From: Anaerolineae bacterium
GTDB taxonomy: Bacteria; Chloroflexota; Anaerolineae; B4-G1; SLSP01
Assembly: GCA_026645815.1 (NCBI GenBank)
Contig: JAPKMR010000005.1
Coordinates: forward strand, 52,720 to 116,719
Length of the DNA: 64,000 bases
Direction of reading: 5' to 3'
The notes below the pieces were generated by a model. That model worked only from the letters and a program-made list of their open reading frames with translations. It was not told the origin of the DNA and ran no database searches. A program made the position numbers and the translations under genes. Shown here in pieces: positions 44,977 through 54,456 of the stretch; position 1 is the first letter of the stretch, and each line of letters opens with the position of its first letter.

Positions 44977-47900
44977 CTATGGGTTGATATTCCTCAACAC
45001 CAAAGGGAGAAACACGCGATACTCTGGAGATCCCCCTAATGGGACGTACCAGGCGCGAGAGTTCTTCCATTCCGCCGTTTGCGGGTAGAGATGCCCACCT
45101 ACCGTGAAACGCACCACGCGCCCGTCTGCGCCGCAACCATCACCCGTATCGGAAACCGCCATGGCCCGATAGGCCAAACCCCCAGCCCAGGCAACTACGG
45201 TGCCGCGACCACACGTAACACCGTTGATGGTAGTCGTGACGGGCAATCCAGCCTGGGGCGTAAAACCCCCAATTGGCGTGACCAGCCCATAGAAGGTGGC
45301 AGGCGGCAACGCAGCAGCCTGCGCGCTCTGGGGATTCAACTCCCCTGGCGCGGACACTTTGAGGAAGAGGGTGATGCTGTCGGTTGCGTGAATCCAATAG
45401 CCCCGCGGTGACTCCAGATATGTGAGATCATTCACCAGGCTTGCATACTCTGGATGCTCTGTTGTGACAGCGACATCATAAATACGCCATTGCGCCGTAG
45501 TCAGTGGATCGTAGGTCGCTATCTGTGTGTAATGCCCGGCAATCGAAGCCAGCGCGTCCGCCACCGTGCGGCGCGGCAGGTTGAGGTAACCAAAAAGGTT
45601 CCAACCAGGACCGTAGAGCGGCACATCGAGCGTGGAGAGCAGCGCATAGGTGCCCTCGCCGTTGCCAGGCATCTGTGCCGTCGCCTGATTATGGTCCGTA
45701 TCCAGCGTCGTAGGCAAGCGCTGCCACCCGCTGCTGCCTTCCGGTTGGAAGTGCAGATGGATAGTATGTTCATAACCTTCCGGCACATCGCGCTGGTGAT
45801 AGTTGAACATGAGCGCGCGCGGCGTATCCACACTGGAGACAAAGCGATAGCCCTTCCCCACCGGCGTCAACCAGGATGGGAGATTGGGCAATTCGCTGAG
45901 CGCCTGTAGCGATGTTGTCCCCGCTTCGGCGAAGAGGTTATCGGTATTGAAGATTGTCACCTGCCCATCGCCCGAAGCCACCGGCGCCCCCAACTGCCGG
46001 GAATTGGCTCCCCAGGCCCGGTAGTTACCACCGCCCACGAAAGCACCCTGGTTCGGACCCCAAGGTGGGCTGAGGAAAATCTGCGTCAACGCCTCACGCT
46101 GACCCTCTTGACCCGGCACCCACACGCGCACGAAACCCTCAAACGAGGGGTTGTCCAGGACCATCTGCCGGGTGTAAACGAGTGGGTTTCCCGGTTTGGC
46201 CGTCATCGCGGTCCAGGGAGCATTTGTCGCGCCTCCATCAGCTGCACCGTAGGCAGGGTAAATCTGCACGTTGAGACCGCTCACCGAGGTCTTCAACGTG
46301 ACCGTAATTGCCCAAGTTTGTGAGGTAACCGCATTGACGACGATGAGCGGTTGCCAATCGCTCACCGTGGCTACCGACACTGAACGTTGCCCGGCTTGCA
46401 GTGCAGGAATGCAACCCATCGTCGCTGCGTTGGTTGCCTCGTTGTAAGGGCCAAAGACGCAGAGCCGGTCACCCGGCGTAGCCCCACGCACTTTCACGCG
46501 GTCGCCGCCGCCCACCGTTGCCCCCAACGCGACCACGCTGTCATCGGTGAGCGCAGTCGTTCCCTGCGTTTGGAAGAGATAGCCCTGCGCCCGTGGCACG
46601 GCAAGCAGTTCGCCCGTCGCTTTGCGGAGATCGAAGAAGGCTGGAGGCAAAGTTATCGCGGGTGTGAGCGGCGCCTGCACACGCACCCGGGTAACTTCCA
46701 AGGGCAACAGGCTCGGGCCAGTGTTAAGTGCTCCAGGCTGCACCAGATCCCCGTAGAAAGTACGCACTGTTTCCCAGTCCGTGCGGTCGAGAAGGTGGGC
46801 TGCCACTGTATCCAGGCATTCTCCTACCCATCCCGTCCGCGTGAGGAACTCGCTGTAAGCATCATCGTAAGTGCTGGTCATGAAACTGCCGCGACAATCG
46901 GTGGAGATAGGCAAACCATCCTGCACGCCGATGTAGTTATCCGGCAGATAGAGCAGGTAGTGCGAGAGTTCGTGGGCAAAAGCCCGCTGCCAATCAGCGC
47001 TCAGCTCTGCCAGGCTTTGCCCAAAGGGGTCCCAGTTCGGCCCCATGCGAATTTGCCCCGGGCCATAGGCGTTGGTGATGGCGCCACTCACTCCCAAATC
47101 GTCGCGCAGTTCGTCCGTTACGCCGCCCATGCTGGCGCGGGGACGAATGCCGTTCTGCGCGTACATCACTACATCCGAGGAAAGCCACTGCGCTCGCTCC
47201 TGGTGCACGCGGATTTCACCAATCGCAATCTGCCCATCGCTCACATCGTACAGCACTTCTGACGCGCGTTTGATAGCCTCATCGAGATCAGCCAGAAAAG
47301 TGCCATCGTTGCGCGCATCCCATTCCAGGCTGAGGTCAAGGTTAAAGAGCAGCAGAGGGTGATTCGACGCCACATTCAGCGTCTGAACACCCAAAGCAGT
47401 CACCGTATGTGCAGACAGTCCCGAAGCTGTGGGCACGCCGCTGGAATAGTAGAGCGTATAGGTGTTGGTCGCACTGATGGGAGCGATAGCCACAAGCCGG
47501 TCCCCTAGATGCAGTTCGCCCCGCCCCTGAAGATAGCCCTGGGCATCCGTGAAGTAGGACTGTCCAGCACTGTTGGCATAGGGAGCTGCCCGCAGCGCTT
47601 CGCTCTGGAAGTGGAAAACCTGCGCCCCCACCATCGGCTGAGCGCCCTGCATGACGCGAATCTGGTTTCCACGCACCCGGAAAGGATAAGTGGCGGCAGC
47701 AGCGTAGGGCCACTGATAGGGTCCGGGGAGGCCGTTCTCAACAGGAGCAAAATCGGGATAGGCGACAATACGGAAGACAACATTGTCGGAACGCCCAAAG
47801 AAGCCGCTGGCGTTCACATCCCAGGTGTAGATTTGTAACGTGCCCGTGGGCCAGGGGGAGGCTTCCAGGTCTTGGGTAATCACACCGCTCGCTGCCACAG

Positions 47901-50277
47901 CAGGATACCATTTGCCGCCGCCATCAGGTGAGAAGAAGGCGCGAACGTATCCCACCGGATCACTCTCGCCATCATAAAGGTAGTAAGCAATGTCAATATC
48001 GCCGGAGAGGATTTCTGCGGAAGTGTAAAACGCACCTTCGGCAGTTAAACCCGGATAGCCCATGCGGATGGTTGGTGGGGTATTCACCAACCACTTGGGC
48101 CAGCGGATGTTGTTGAGATAGACCGCGTTCTGTTCATCCATATTGCCCGCGACGATGTCGGGCAAACCATCATCATCCATGTCGCCGATAGCCACGCTGA
48201 GCGTGTTCTCAATAGCTTCGCCAAAGGTTGCTGCAGGCGTTGTCCAATTGAATAGACCCACGCCATCGTTGAGGTAGACGGCATTCTGTTCGCCATTGTT
48301 GCCCACCACAATATCCAAATCGCTATCAGCATCGAGATCGGCAACCGCTACGGCATACGTCCAATCCGCACCAGGACCAAAAGGCCGGTTGATCGGGAAA
48401 CCTGCAGCGCCGTCATTGAAGTAGACGGAATTCTGCTGTCCCTCATTGCCCACAACAACATCCAAAGCACCATCAGCATTGAGGTCACCCACAGTGACAC
48501 TACGGGTCCAATCGTCCTCCGGACCAAAGGGTAAACGTGTCGCGAAGTTGCCGTTGCCATCGTTAAGATAGATGGCATTTTGTTCATTGTAGTTACCTGC
48601 AACAATATCGAGGTCGCCATCGTTATCGAGGTCGCCCAGTGCAATGCCGAAGGTCCATTCATCGCCGATGCCAAACGGTCGCGCGGCGGCGAAAGCGCCT
48701 GCGCCGGCATTCAGGTAAATCCGGTTAAAACCGCTCTGATAGCCTGCAACTACATCGAGATCATTGTCGCCGTCCAAATCCCCTACCGCGATGGCCTGAG
48801 TTGTATCGCCCGCTGCACCAAAGGTGGCGCCAGACGAGAAATCTCCGCTGCCATCATTGTGGTAGACACGCCCAATGACACCGAGGTTTCCCACAATGAG
48901 GTCCAGATCGTAATCGCCATCCATATCGCCCAAGGCGACGGTAGAGATCAATCCTGCTCCTGCGGTGAAACCGGTGGAGAATTCCCCCATGCCATCGCCC
49001 TCATATACCGTCAGACCGTTACCGGCATCCCCTAGCACCAAATCGAGATAGCCATCGCCGGTAAGGTCGCCGGCGGCGATGCTGCGCGTGACGTCAGTAT
49101 CGGCGCCAAAGGGAAGCACCGTCGGGAAACCGCCACCACCGTCGTTGAGGTAGACCATGTTCTGCTCGACGCTGGTCCCCACGGCGATGTCCAAGGCCCC
49201 GTCGCCATCAAAGTCGCCGGCTGAGATTGCCTGTGCACTATCTGACCCCGGACCGAATGGTCGAGACGATGGAAAATCGCCGGTTCCAGTATTGAAATAG
49301 ACCTGGTTAAGCTCCAGGTTGTTGCCGACCACGATATCCACATCACCATCACCGTCCATATCCGCAGCTGTCACACTGGTCGTTTGAGCGGGCGTGATGT
49401 TCAGCGTAGCACCAAGCGCAAACGCTCCCGCGCCATCATTAAGATAAACCTCTGTCGCAGCGCCATTGTTGCCCACGACGATATCCATGCTCTGATCGCC
49501 GTCAAAGTCAGCAACTGCCAGACTGGCATCCTGACCATCGCCGAAAGTGTCGAGAAAATCGAAAGCGCCTGCCTGGTCATTGATGTAAAGCCGGTTGGGA
49601 CCATTGGCGCTGCCGATGATGATATCCAGCCAACCATCATCATCCAAATCCGCCAGAGCCACGCTGGAAGTCGCATTTGCCGTAAGTGACGCTGCCAATG
49701 TGAACGCATTGCCCGCGTTGTTGTGGAAGACCAGATCCGCGCCTACAGCAGTGCCGCAGACCAGATCAAAGTAACCATCACCATCCACATCTCCCATCGC
49801 CACGCTAGTCATTCCATAGGCTGCACTGCCGAAGGATACCTCTGCCGTGAAATCGCCCGTACCATCGTTCAGGTAAACCACGCCGGTGTCGCCGGCGCGA
49901 ATCACGACCAGATCCAGTGCACCATCGGCATCACTATCACCCACCGCAAGAGCTAGCACATCATCCTCAGGATCGCCAACCGCCAATTCAGCCGGGAAAT
50001 CGCCCCGACCATTGTTGAGATAGAGGGAACTACCATCCTCGTTACCCGCAACGATGTCCATGTCCCCATCGCCGTCCATATCGCCGACAGCGATGGCTGA
50101 GGTAAGGCTATCGCCAGGGCCGAAGGGGAGTGGTTTGATAAAACCCGGCGTCCCCGCCAGAACTCCAGGAAGGGCGATAAGGAAAAAAGTTACCAGAATC
50201 ATAACGCCAGCCAACATCGCTGCCAACGCCAATCGGCGCACACCATGCGATCCCGGAAAAATCTCAGCTGCTTTCAT
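44977..50277 (-). CDS. Secreted FG-GAP/VCBS repeat protein with HELSH metalloprotease-like region (1766 aa)
   Basis: A signal sequence or anchor (ALAAMLAGVMILVTFFLIALPGVLA) is followed by 14 FG-GAP/VCBS repeats of about 47 residues. Each has a calcium-loop D-x-D-x-D-G motif (GDMDGDGDMDIVAGN type) and a YLNDG turn, likely forming two propeller-type domains. A beta-rich region follows. Near residue 1100 AFAHELSHYLLYLPDNYIG contains an HExxH-type zinc site, so this part may be a metallopeptidase. The C-terminus ends EYRVFLPLVLRNINP, a tail pattern seen in many secreted Chloroflexota proteins. ATG 50277 has AAGGAGGAAAC upstream; the frame upstream to 50460 looks non-coding. Confidence 0.85.
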   Translation of the reverse strand: MKAAEIFPGSHGVRRLALAAMLAGVMILVTFFLIALPGVLAGTPGFIKPLPFGPGDSLTSAIAVGDMDGDGDMDIVAGNEDGSSLYLNNGRGDFPAELAVGDPEDDVLALAVGDSDADGALDLVVIRAGDTGVVYLNDGTGDFTAEVSFGSAAYGMTSVAMGDVDGDGYFDLVCGTAVGADLVFHNNAGNAFTLAASLTANATSSVALADLDDDGWLDIIIGSANGPNRLYINDQAGAFDFLDTFGDGQDASLAVADFDGDQSMDIVVGNNGAATEVYLNDGAGAFALGATLNITPAQTTSVTAADMDGDGDVDIVVGNNLELNQVYFNTGTGDFPSSRPFGPGSDSAQAISAGDFDGDGALDIAVGTSVEQNMVYLNDGGGGFPTVLPFGADTDVTRSIAAGDLTGDGYLDLVLGDAGNGLTVYEGDGMGEFSTGFTAGAGLISTVALGDMDGDYDLDLIVGNLGVIGRVYHNDGSGDFSSGATFGAAGDTTQAIAVGDLDGDNDLDVVAGYQSGFNRIYLNAGAGAFAAARPFGIGDEWTFGIALGDLDNDGDLDIVAGNYNEQNAIYLNDGNGNFATRLPFGPEDDWTRSVTVGDLNADGALDVVVGNEGQQNSVYFNDGAAGFPINRPFGPGADWTYAVAVADLDADSDLDIVVGNNGEQNAVYLNDGVGLFNWTTPAATFGEAIENTLSVAIGDMDDDGLPDIVAGNMDEQNAVYLNNIRWPKWLVNTPPTIRMGYPGLTAEGAFYTSAEILSGDIDIAYYLYDGESDPVGYVRAFFSPDGGGKWYPAVAASGVITQDLEASPWPTGTLQIYTWDVNASGFFGRSDNVVFRIVAYPDFAPVENGLPGPYQWPYAAAATYPFRVRGNQIRVMQGAQPMVGAQVFHFQSEALRAAPYANSAGQSYFTDAQGYLQGRGELHLGDRLVAIAPISATNTYTLYYSSGVPTASGLSAHTVTALGVQTLNVASNHPLLLFNLDLSLEWDARNDGTFLADLDEAIKRASEVLYDVSDGQIAIGEIRVHQERAQWLSSDVVMYAQNGIRPRASMGGVTDELRDDLGVSGAITNAYGPGQIRMGPNWDPFGQSLAELSADWQRAFAHELSHYLLYLPDNYIGVQDGLPISTDCRGSFMTSTYDDAYSEFLTRTGWVGECLDTVAAHLLDRTDWETVRTFYGDLVQPGALNTGPSLLPLEVTRVRVQAPLTPAITLPPAFFDLRKATGELLAVPRAQGYLFQTQGTTALTDDSVVALGATVGGGDRVKVRGATPGDRLCVFGPYNEATNAATMGCIPALQAGQRSVSVATVSDWQPLIVVNAVTSQTWAITVTLKTSVSGLNVQIYPAYGAADGGATNAPWTAMTAKPGNPLVYTRQMVLDNPSFEGFVRVWVPGQEGQREALTQIFLSPPWGPNQGAFVGGGNYRAWGANSRQLGAPVASGDGQVTIFNTDNLFAEAGTTSLQALSELPNLPSWLTPVGKGYRFVSSVDTPRALMFNYHQRDVPEGYEHTIHLHFQPEGSSGWQRLPTTLDTDHNQATAQMPGNGEGTYALLSTLDVPLYGPGWNLFGYLNLPRRTVADALASIAGHYTQIATYDPLTTAQWRIYDVAVTTEHPEYASLVNDLTYLESPRGYWIHATDSITLFLKVSAPGELNPQSAQAAALPPATFYGLVTPIGGFTPQAGLPVTTTINGVTCGRGTVVAWAGGLAYRAMAVSDTGDGCGADGRVVRFTVGGHLYPQTAEWKNSRAWYVPLGGSPEYRVFLPLVLRNINP

Positions 50278-50403
50278 ATCTGTGTTTCCTCCTTGAAATC
50301 CAATACCGTACCAATTAGTCGCTATCCGAAAATACTCGCGGCACGGTTGAGTGCGTATCTGAATACTTGGTATTGAGCCGCTCAAGCAGCTTTTATAGGA
50401 GTA

Positions 50404-50434
50404 TTTTGTGGTGAGGTTTCGCCCCACCACAAAA
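50404..50434. terminator. Hairpin with TTTTGTGGTG/CACCACAAAA arms
   Basis: 13-bp near-perfect stem with U-runs on both strands, downstream of holB (minus strand) and upstream of the FG-GAP gene. A TTGAGCCGCTCAA palindrome at 50373-50385 could be an operator for the latter. Confidence 0.65.
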
Positions 50435-50466
50435 ACACCGCATTGCCAGGTCACAAGCAAAGCGCA

Positions 50467-51459
50467 TTAATTGAGCTCGGGCCACTCAAGGAACAGCGTT
50501 TCCAGTAAGAGCCGGGTATTCGCGTTGCGCAGCAGATCAGCTTGCGTTGTGGCAAGTGTGCGCAACATGCGGGTCGTAGAGGTCACATCTAGCCGGGCGG
50601 CAAGTGCCTCGAGAGCTGCGCGCTGCTCCAGGAACATCAAATCCTGGGGAGTCGCTTGTTGGAGCAACAGCACATCGCGCCAGCCTAAACGCCAATATTC
50701 AAGCAGCTGCGGCAAATCCGCCGAATTTTGAGCCAGTGTCTGCGCAAGTTCAAAACGTGCGGGCAAATCCATCTTCAGCAATGCCAGCAGTTTTTCGAGC
50801 GTGGCTTCCATGGCTTGCAGGTGTGTTGGGTCCGTGAGCGCGCGCACCGCCCAGCCCATCCGCCCACCGGAAAGCCGGGCAATGCGCCATGCCTGCGCCT
50901 CCTCCACCCTCCAACGTTCCATCAAGGCTTTAGCAATGGTGGCATCGTCGAGAGGGCGCAACGGGAAATGCTGGCTTCGCGAGACAATGGTGGGGAGTAA
51001 CGTATCGGCATCGGTCGCCAACAAAATCAGATAGGCATAGGCGGGAGGTTCTTCGAGTGTCTTCAGCAGTGCATTGCCGGCATTGGGATTCAGCAATTCC
51101 ACATCAGCAATCACAGCAATCTTGTGCGCGCTCTCGTTAGGTGTCAACGAGAGAAACCTTTCCATCTCGCGGATTTGCTCAATCTTTACCCCACGGCCCT
51201 GCGTTTCTGGTTCAACCAACCGCAAGTCCGGATGGTTGCCGGAAGCAGTTCGCCGGCAGGCAGAACATGTCCCACAGGGACGCTGCAATGGCTCCACTGC
51301 CTCGCATAGCAGCGCCTGAGCCAGGGTCAAAGCCAGAGTGTGTTTTCCGACGCTCTCCGGTCCCGTAATAAGCAAAGACTGGGATAATGTTCCCTCAATC
51401 ACAGCATTCTGAAGTTGCTGTACCAGCCAGTGATACCCTACAATTCCCCAGTTCTCCAA
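50467..51459 (-). CDS. holB: DNA polymerase III delta' subunit (clamp loader)
   Basis: 330 aa. Starts LENWGIVGYHWLVQQLQNAV, typical of delta'/DnaX N-termini. LLITGPESVGKHTLALTLAQALLC is the degenerate P-loop, CGTCSACRRTASGNHPDL supplies the zinc cysteines, then VIADVELLNPNAGNALLKTLEEPP and LLPTIVSRSQHF (sensor 1/SRC-like motif, here SRS). TTG 51459 has GAGGAGG 7 nt upstream; the frame further upstream is not conserved in character. Confidence 0.92.
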   Translation of the reverse strand: MENWGIVGYHWLVQQLQNAVIEGTLSQSLLITGPESVGKHTLALTLAQALLCEAVEPLQRPCGTCSACRRTASGNHPDLRLVEPETQGRGVKIEQIREMERFLSLTPNESAHKIAVIADVELLNPNAGNALLKTLEEPPAYAYLILLATDADTLLPTIVSRSQHFPLRPLDDATIAKALMERWRVEEAQAWRIARLSGGRMGWAVRALTDPTHLQAMEATLEKLLALLKMDLPARFELAQTLAQNSADLPQLLEYWRLGWRDVLLLQQATPQDLMFLEQRAALEALAARLDVTSTTRMLRTLATTQADLLRNANTRLLLETLFLEWPELN

Positions 51460-51568
51460 AGCCAACCTCCTCGAAAAGCATCGCTCCAGGCTGCAACAAA
51501 ACACCGGGTAAACTACGCTTAGTAAGCCGGTGTGCCGGGTTGAGCCATCCGCAGCCAATCCAGGAAAA

Positions 51569-52132
51569 TCAAGCCCACAATGCCTGCGCCCCACCCTCAA
51601 CAAAATGCAACAATGTCTCCAGCAGCACGTCACGGTTCTCCAGGGTCACGTAGACCACCATCGTAACGGGTTCTGGCAGGCGCTCAAGCGCTTCAGCCAA
51701 TAGTTCGGGGCGAATCACCAGTACAGACATACGGCAGCAATCTACCCTCAGCCACTCCAAAACCGGCAACCAGCCCCGCCCTAATCTGAATTCCAACGGG
51801 CCTAGTTCATCCACAACGAGCACATCTGTGGGCAAGGCGCCCTTCAGCGATTGAAGCCCGCGGTCCAGCGCCGCTCCATCCATACGAAAGCGCCCCAATT
51901 CCGCCCCGGCGCCATCATCAAAGGGGAGGGTCAGTGGATATTGTTCGCCGCTATGGAGTTCCATGACCTCAAGGTCGTGAGGACCGGTGTGAATGGTAAG
52001 CAGACCGGCAACGTCTATCGTATCTGCGCACAGACGGGCGACCAGTTTTTGACACAGGGTGCTCTTACCCACTTGGCGTGGACCACTAAGCAGAATGATA
52101 CGCGGCGCTGGTTGAGGGTGATTAGACATCAT
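51569..52132 (-). CDS. THEP1-type nucleoside-triphosphatase
   Basis: 187 aa small P-loop NTPase: IILLSGPRQVGKSTLCQKLVARL (Walker A), GLLTIHTG, ELGRFRMDGAALDRGLQSLKGALPTDVLVVDELGPLEFRLGRGW (Walker B DELGPLE) fit the THEP1/NTPase_1 family, which hydrolyses NTPs; its cellular role is unclear. The ATG at 52132 (a second follows) lies 7 nt after TACAAT, so the transcript may be leaderless. 110 bp upstream of holB on the same strand. Confidence 0.85.
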   Translation of the reverse strand: MMSNHPQPAPRIILLSGPRQVGKSTLCQKLVARLCADTIDVAGLLTIHTGPHDLEVMELHSGEQYPLTLPFDDGAGAELGRFRMDGAALDRGLQSLKGALPTDVLVVDELGPLEFRLGRGWLPVLEWLRVDCCRMSVLVIRPELLAEALERLPEPVTMVVYVTLENRDVLLETLLHFVEGGAQALWA

Positions 52133-52139
52133 GCACTCG

Positions 52140-52145
52140 ATTGTA
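52140..52145 (-). promoter_or_regulatory. -10 element 7 nt before the THEP1 start
   Basis: Minus-strand TACAAT; same spacing to ATG as at nurA. No clear -35. Confidence 0.45.
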
Positions 52146-52257
52146 TCAATAGAATGATGCGGAGTCCCAGCACGCCGGGTTTCCCAACAGCGTACTCCCG
52201 TACGCAACGGCATAGCGCTTCTATGCGGGGAAAAACACCGTGCAGGGAATTCCTGTT

Positions 52258-52288
52258 AAAAAAAAGGGTCGGATATAACTCCCGACCC
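52258..52288 (-). terminator. ssrA terminator
   Basis: Minus strand GGGTCGG, 9-nt loop, CCGACCC, then a run of seven or more T. It follows the tmRNA 3' end directly. Confidence 0.9.
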
Positions 52289-52291
52289 TGA

Positions 52292-52686
52292 GTGGAGATG
52301 GCGGGAATCGAACCCGCGTCCGAAGAATTCTGCAACAAGCGTCTACGAGTGTAGCCGGTGTTTTCGTTCTCGTTCGGTGGGTCGCAACCGACCGCGCCGC
52401 ATCCGAACCAGCCGATAGTCTTGACTCGCCTTATCGGCGTAAGGCGGGCTGCGCGCTGATTTTATTACACCTTACCCCAGCATATCAGCGAACTGCTGGA
52501 GGGGCGTGACCGGATCCCCGGTCAGGTCGTGGGGTCAATCACCCGCTGCTTACGCAGCGACGGCGACCGGCGCCCAGCGGTTTGCCATAGGAGTGGCATT
52601 TGTTTTTTGCTCCTGGGTTTACGGGAACGGAGCCTCCCCGACTCGCAGCCTGCGACAAACCTTCCCCGTCGAAACCTATCATCCCC
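52292..52686 (-). ncRNA. ssrA: Transfer-messenger RNA (tmRNA)
   Basis: The 5' end GGGGATGATAGGTTTCGACG pairs as a 7-bp acceptor stem (GGGGATG with CATCTCC), and the 3' part has the T-arm GGTTCGATTCC. CCA is not encoded (CTC follows the discriminator A). An internal reading frame ends NRWAPVAVAA followed by TAA, a plausible degradation tag; the resume codon could be the GAG or a nearby codon about 20 residues before the stop. GC-rich pseudoknot-like stems follow the tag. It rescues stalled ribosomes with SmpB, which is not in this window. Confidence 0.97.
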
Positions 52687-52692
52687 ACGTTT

Positions 52693-52701
52693 ATTATACC
52701 A
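52693..52701 (-). promoter_or_regulatory. ssrA extended -10 promoter
   Basis: Minus-strand TGGTATAAT (hexamer at 52693-52698), about 7 nt before the predicted RNA 5' end. Confidence 0.75.
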
Positions 52702-52738
52702 CAAAATGCATGGCAGATGGTAACTGTTCAGCGTTCCC

Positions 52739-52852
52739 GGGTGCGTTTCAAAACGAGGGTGAAACTCTCCTGCGCCCCTACAGGGCGCAGGAGAGTATTG
52801 ATTTTTGGCGGCGGGGCTTTGCCCCGCCGCCAAAAATCAATCAAAGAAACTG
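52739..52852 (-). mobile_element. Family B MITE, truncated, reverse orientation
   Basis: Begins GGGTGCGTTTCAAAACG (the right end of the family), with an extra small hairpin around CTCCTGCGCC. A perfect 21-bp central hairpin (52797-52817/52821-52841, GGCGGCGGGGC stem) follows, and the sequence ends soon after CAATCAAAGAAA. About 50 bp of the other arm are missing next to the glycosyltransferase stop, so the hairpin is probably that gene's terminator. Confidence 0.85.
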
Positions 52853-52868
52853 CAGGCAAGAGTTCGCC

Positions 52869-53603
52869 TTATACCCCATCATATTTACCGGCGTGGACAT
52901 GGCTGCGAATGGCTAACACTTCACAGAACATGCGGTAGGCATCACGCAAAGGATGGATGCTGCCGCCCTTGCCATAATACCAGGGAATCCCGACCTCGAT
53001 GATGGGGAAGCCCCAACGGCGAGCGATTGCCAGCACCTCAACATCGAAAGCAAAGCCATCAACGTGTTGAACTGCAAAGATGCGCTGCCCGACCTCGCGT
53101 CTAAAGGCCTTGAAGCCGCACTGCGTATCTTGAATCCCCGGCACCGCCAGGACCCGCACCATGAAATTGAAGACTCGCCCCATGAGATGCCGGTAAAAAG
53201 GCTCGTTGAAACGCTGCGCACCAGGAGCCTCGCGGGAACCGATCGCGATATCATAATCTCCACCCAGGCGCTCCGGGAAAAAGCGAGGCAACTCCTCAAT
53301 GGGCATGGCGAGGTCCGCATCACAGATGAAGACATAGCGTCCATCCGCCTCGAACATCCCCTTGCGAACAGCCGCGCCTTTCCCCTGAATGGGCTGATCC
53401 ACCACGCGCAGGCAAGGATGCCCGACAGCGATTGCTAGAGCGATGTCACCGGTCTCGTCACGGCTGTTGTTATTGACAACGAGTACGTTCAGAGATACAG
53501 GCGCCGCTTCCACAAAGTCAATCACACGCCGCAAGGTCTCTGGTAGCCGGTGCGCCTCATTATAAGCGGGAATCACGATGGTCATCAGTGGGTTTTCACC
53601 CAT
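52869..53603 (-). CDS. Family 2 glycosyltransferase (dolichyl/polyprenyl-phosphate sugar synthase type)
   Basis: 244 aa, GT-A fold: MTIVIPAYNEAHRLPETLRRV, NNNSRDETGDIA, GKGAAVRKGMFEADGRYVFICDADLAMP (DxD-type metal site), GSREAPGAQR and QDTQCGFKAFRRE fit DPM1/DPG-synthase-like enzymes that load a polyprenyl phosphate. No membrane helices. ATG 53603 has GGAG at 6 nt; a GTG at 53642 without a site would add 13 residues. Last gene of a minus-strand run with the PHP gene. Confidence 0.93.
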   Translation of the reverse strand: MGENPLMTIVIPAYNEAHRLPETLRRVIDFVEAAPVSLNVLVVNNNSRDETGDIALAIAVGHPCLRVVDQPIQGKGAAVRKGMFEADGRYVFICDADLAMPIEELPRFFPERLGGDYDIAIGSREAPGAQRFNEPFYRHLMGRVFNFMVRVLAVPGIQDTQCGFKAFRREVGQRIFAVQHVDGFAFDVEVLAIARRWGFPIIEVGIPWYYGKGGSIHPLRDAYRMFCEVLAIRSHVHAGKYDGV

Positions 53604-53656
53604 TTTATGCTCCAAAAGTTCCTCCAGTATCAGCTCGTTCACGCATAACCAGGCGC

Positions 53657-54451
53657 TTACAAAGGGATCCAGTTCACAATCTGGCGCTCGCGATAGTGCG
53701 CCAGACGGAAAAAGCCCGCTTCTTTCGCCAGCAACCGGGCCTGCTCGAAATGCTGCCCCACACGCCGCGACTGGTGCGCATCAGAACCAAAAACCAGGAT
53801 TTCGCCGCCCAGAGCGCGATACCGGCGCAACACATATAGTTCAGGGCAAGGCTCATCAAGCCCGCGAGACCAGGGCGAGGTGTTAATCTCCAGGCCTTTA
53901 CCGCGCGCGATGACCGATTCGAGGATAGCATCCACAATTGCGGCATAGTTCTCGATGGGAAGCGTCTGTTGCAGTTGCGCCCACGAGTCACGTCGCACCA
54001 AGTCAAAATGCGCCAAAACGTCAAATTCGCCATCACGCGCCAGGAGGAGCATTTCCCGGAAGTAGCGGTCGTAAGCCACCTCGATACCGTCTTCAAAAGC
54101 GACGGGCAACCAGCCTGGAATATCATCAGCCCAATGGGTCGAGCCGAGGACGTAATCCCAAGGCCAAACCTCCAAAGTAGTACGCACCTGCTCAGGAAAA
54201 CAGTGTGGGTTGCCGATCTCGATACCGGCAAGCACCTCAAGCGTGCCCTGCCACTGTGCCTGAAGCGGTCGCAGCTCTGCAAAATAGGCTTCGAAATTCA
54301 GGAAACCCGTTGCATCATCTTCCGGAATCCACTCCAGGTGATCGGTGAAAGCGAATCCCTGCAAACCGGCTCGATGCGCGGCTTTAGCCATGGAGGCCAT
54401 CGTCGAATGGGCATCGCAAGAGTGGTGAGAGTGAACGTGATAATCAAACAT
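53657..54451 (-). CDS. PHP-domain phosphoesterase (histidinol-phosphatase HisJ-like)
   Basis: 264 aa. Metal ligands are visible in DYHVHSHHSCDAH, FTDHLEW, GIEIG, GSTHWADD, LAHFDLVRR and FGSDAHQ, the full PHP set. The HisJ/YtvP group dephosphorylates histidinol phosphate, but no his genes are near, so specificity is open. ATG 54451 starts 5 nt after the previous gene's stop. Confidence 0.9.
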   Translation of the reverse strand: MFDYHVHSHHSCDAHSTMASMAKAAHRAGLQGFAFTDHLEWIPEDDATGFLNFEAYFAELRPLQAQWQGTLEVLAGIEIGNPHCFPEQVRTTLEVWPWDYVLGSTHWADDIPGWLPVAFEDGIEVAYDRYFREMLLLARDGEFDVLAHFDLVRRDSWAQLQQTLPIENYAAIVDAILESVIARGKGLEINTSPWSRGLDEPCPELYVLRRYRALGGEILVFGSDAHQSRRVGQHFEQARLLAKEAGFFRLAHYRERQIVNWIPL

Positions 54452-54456
54452 AGCCT

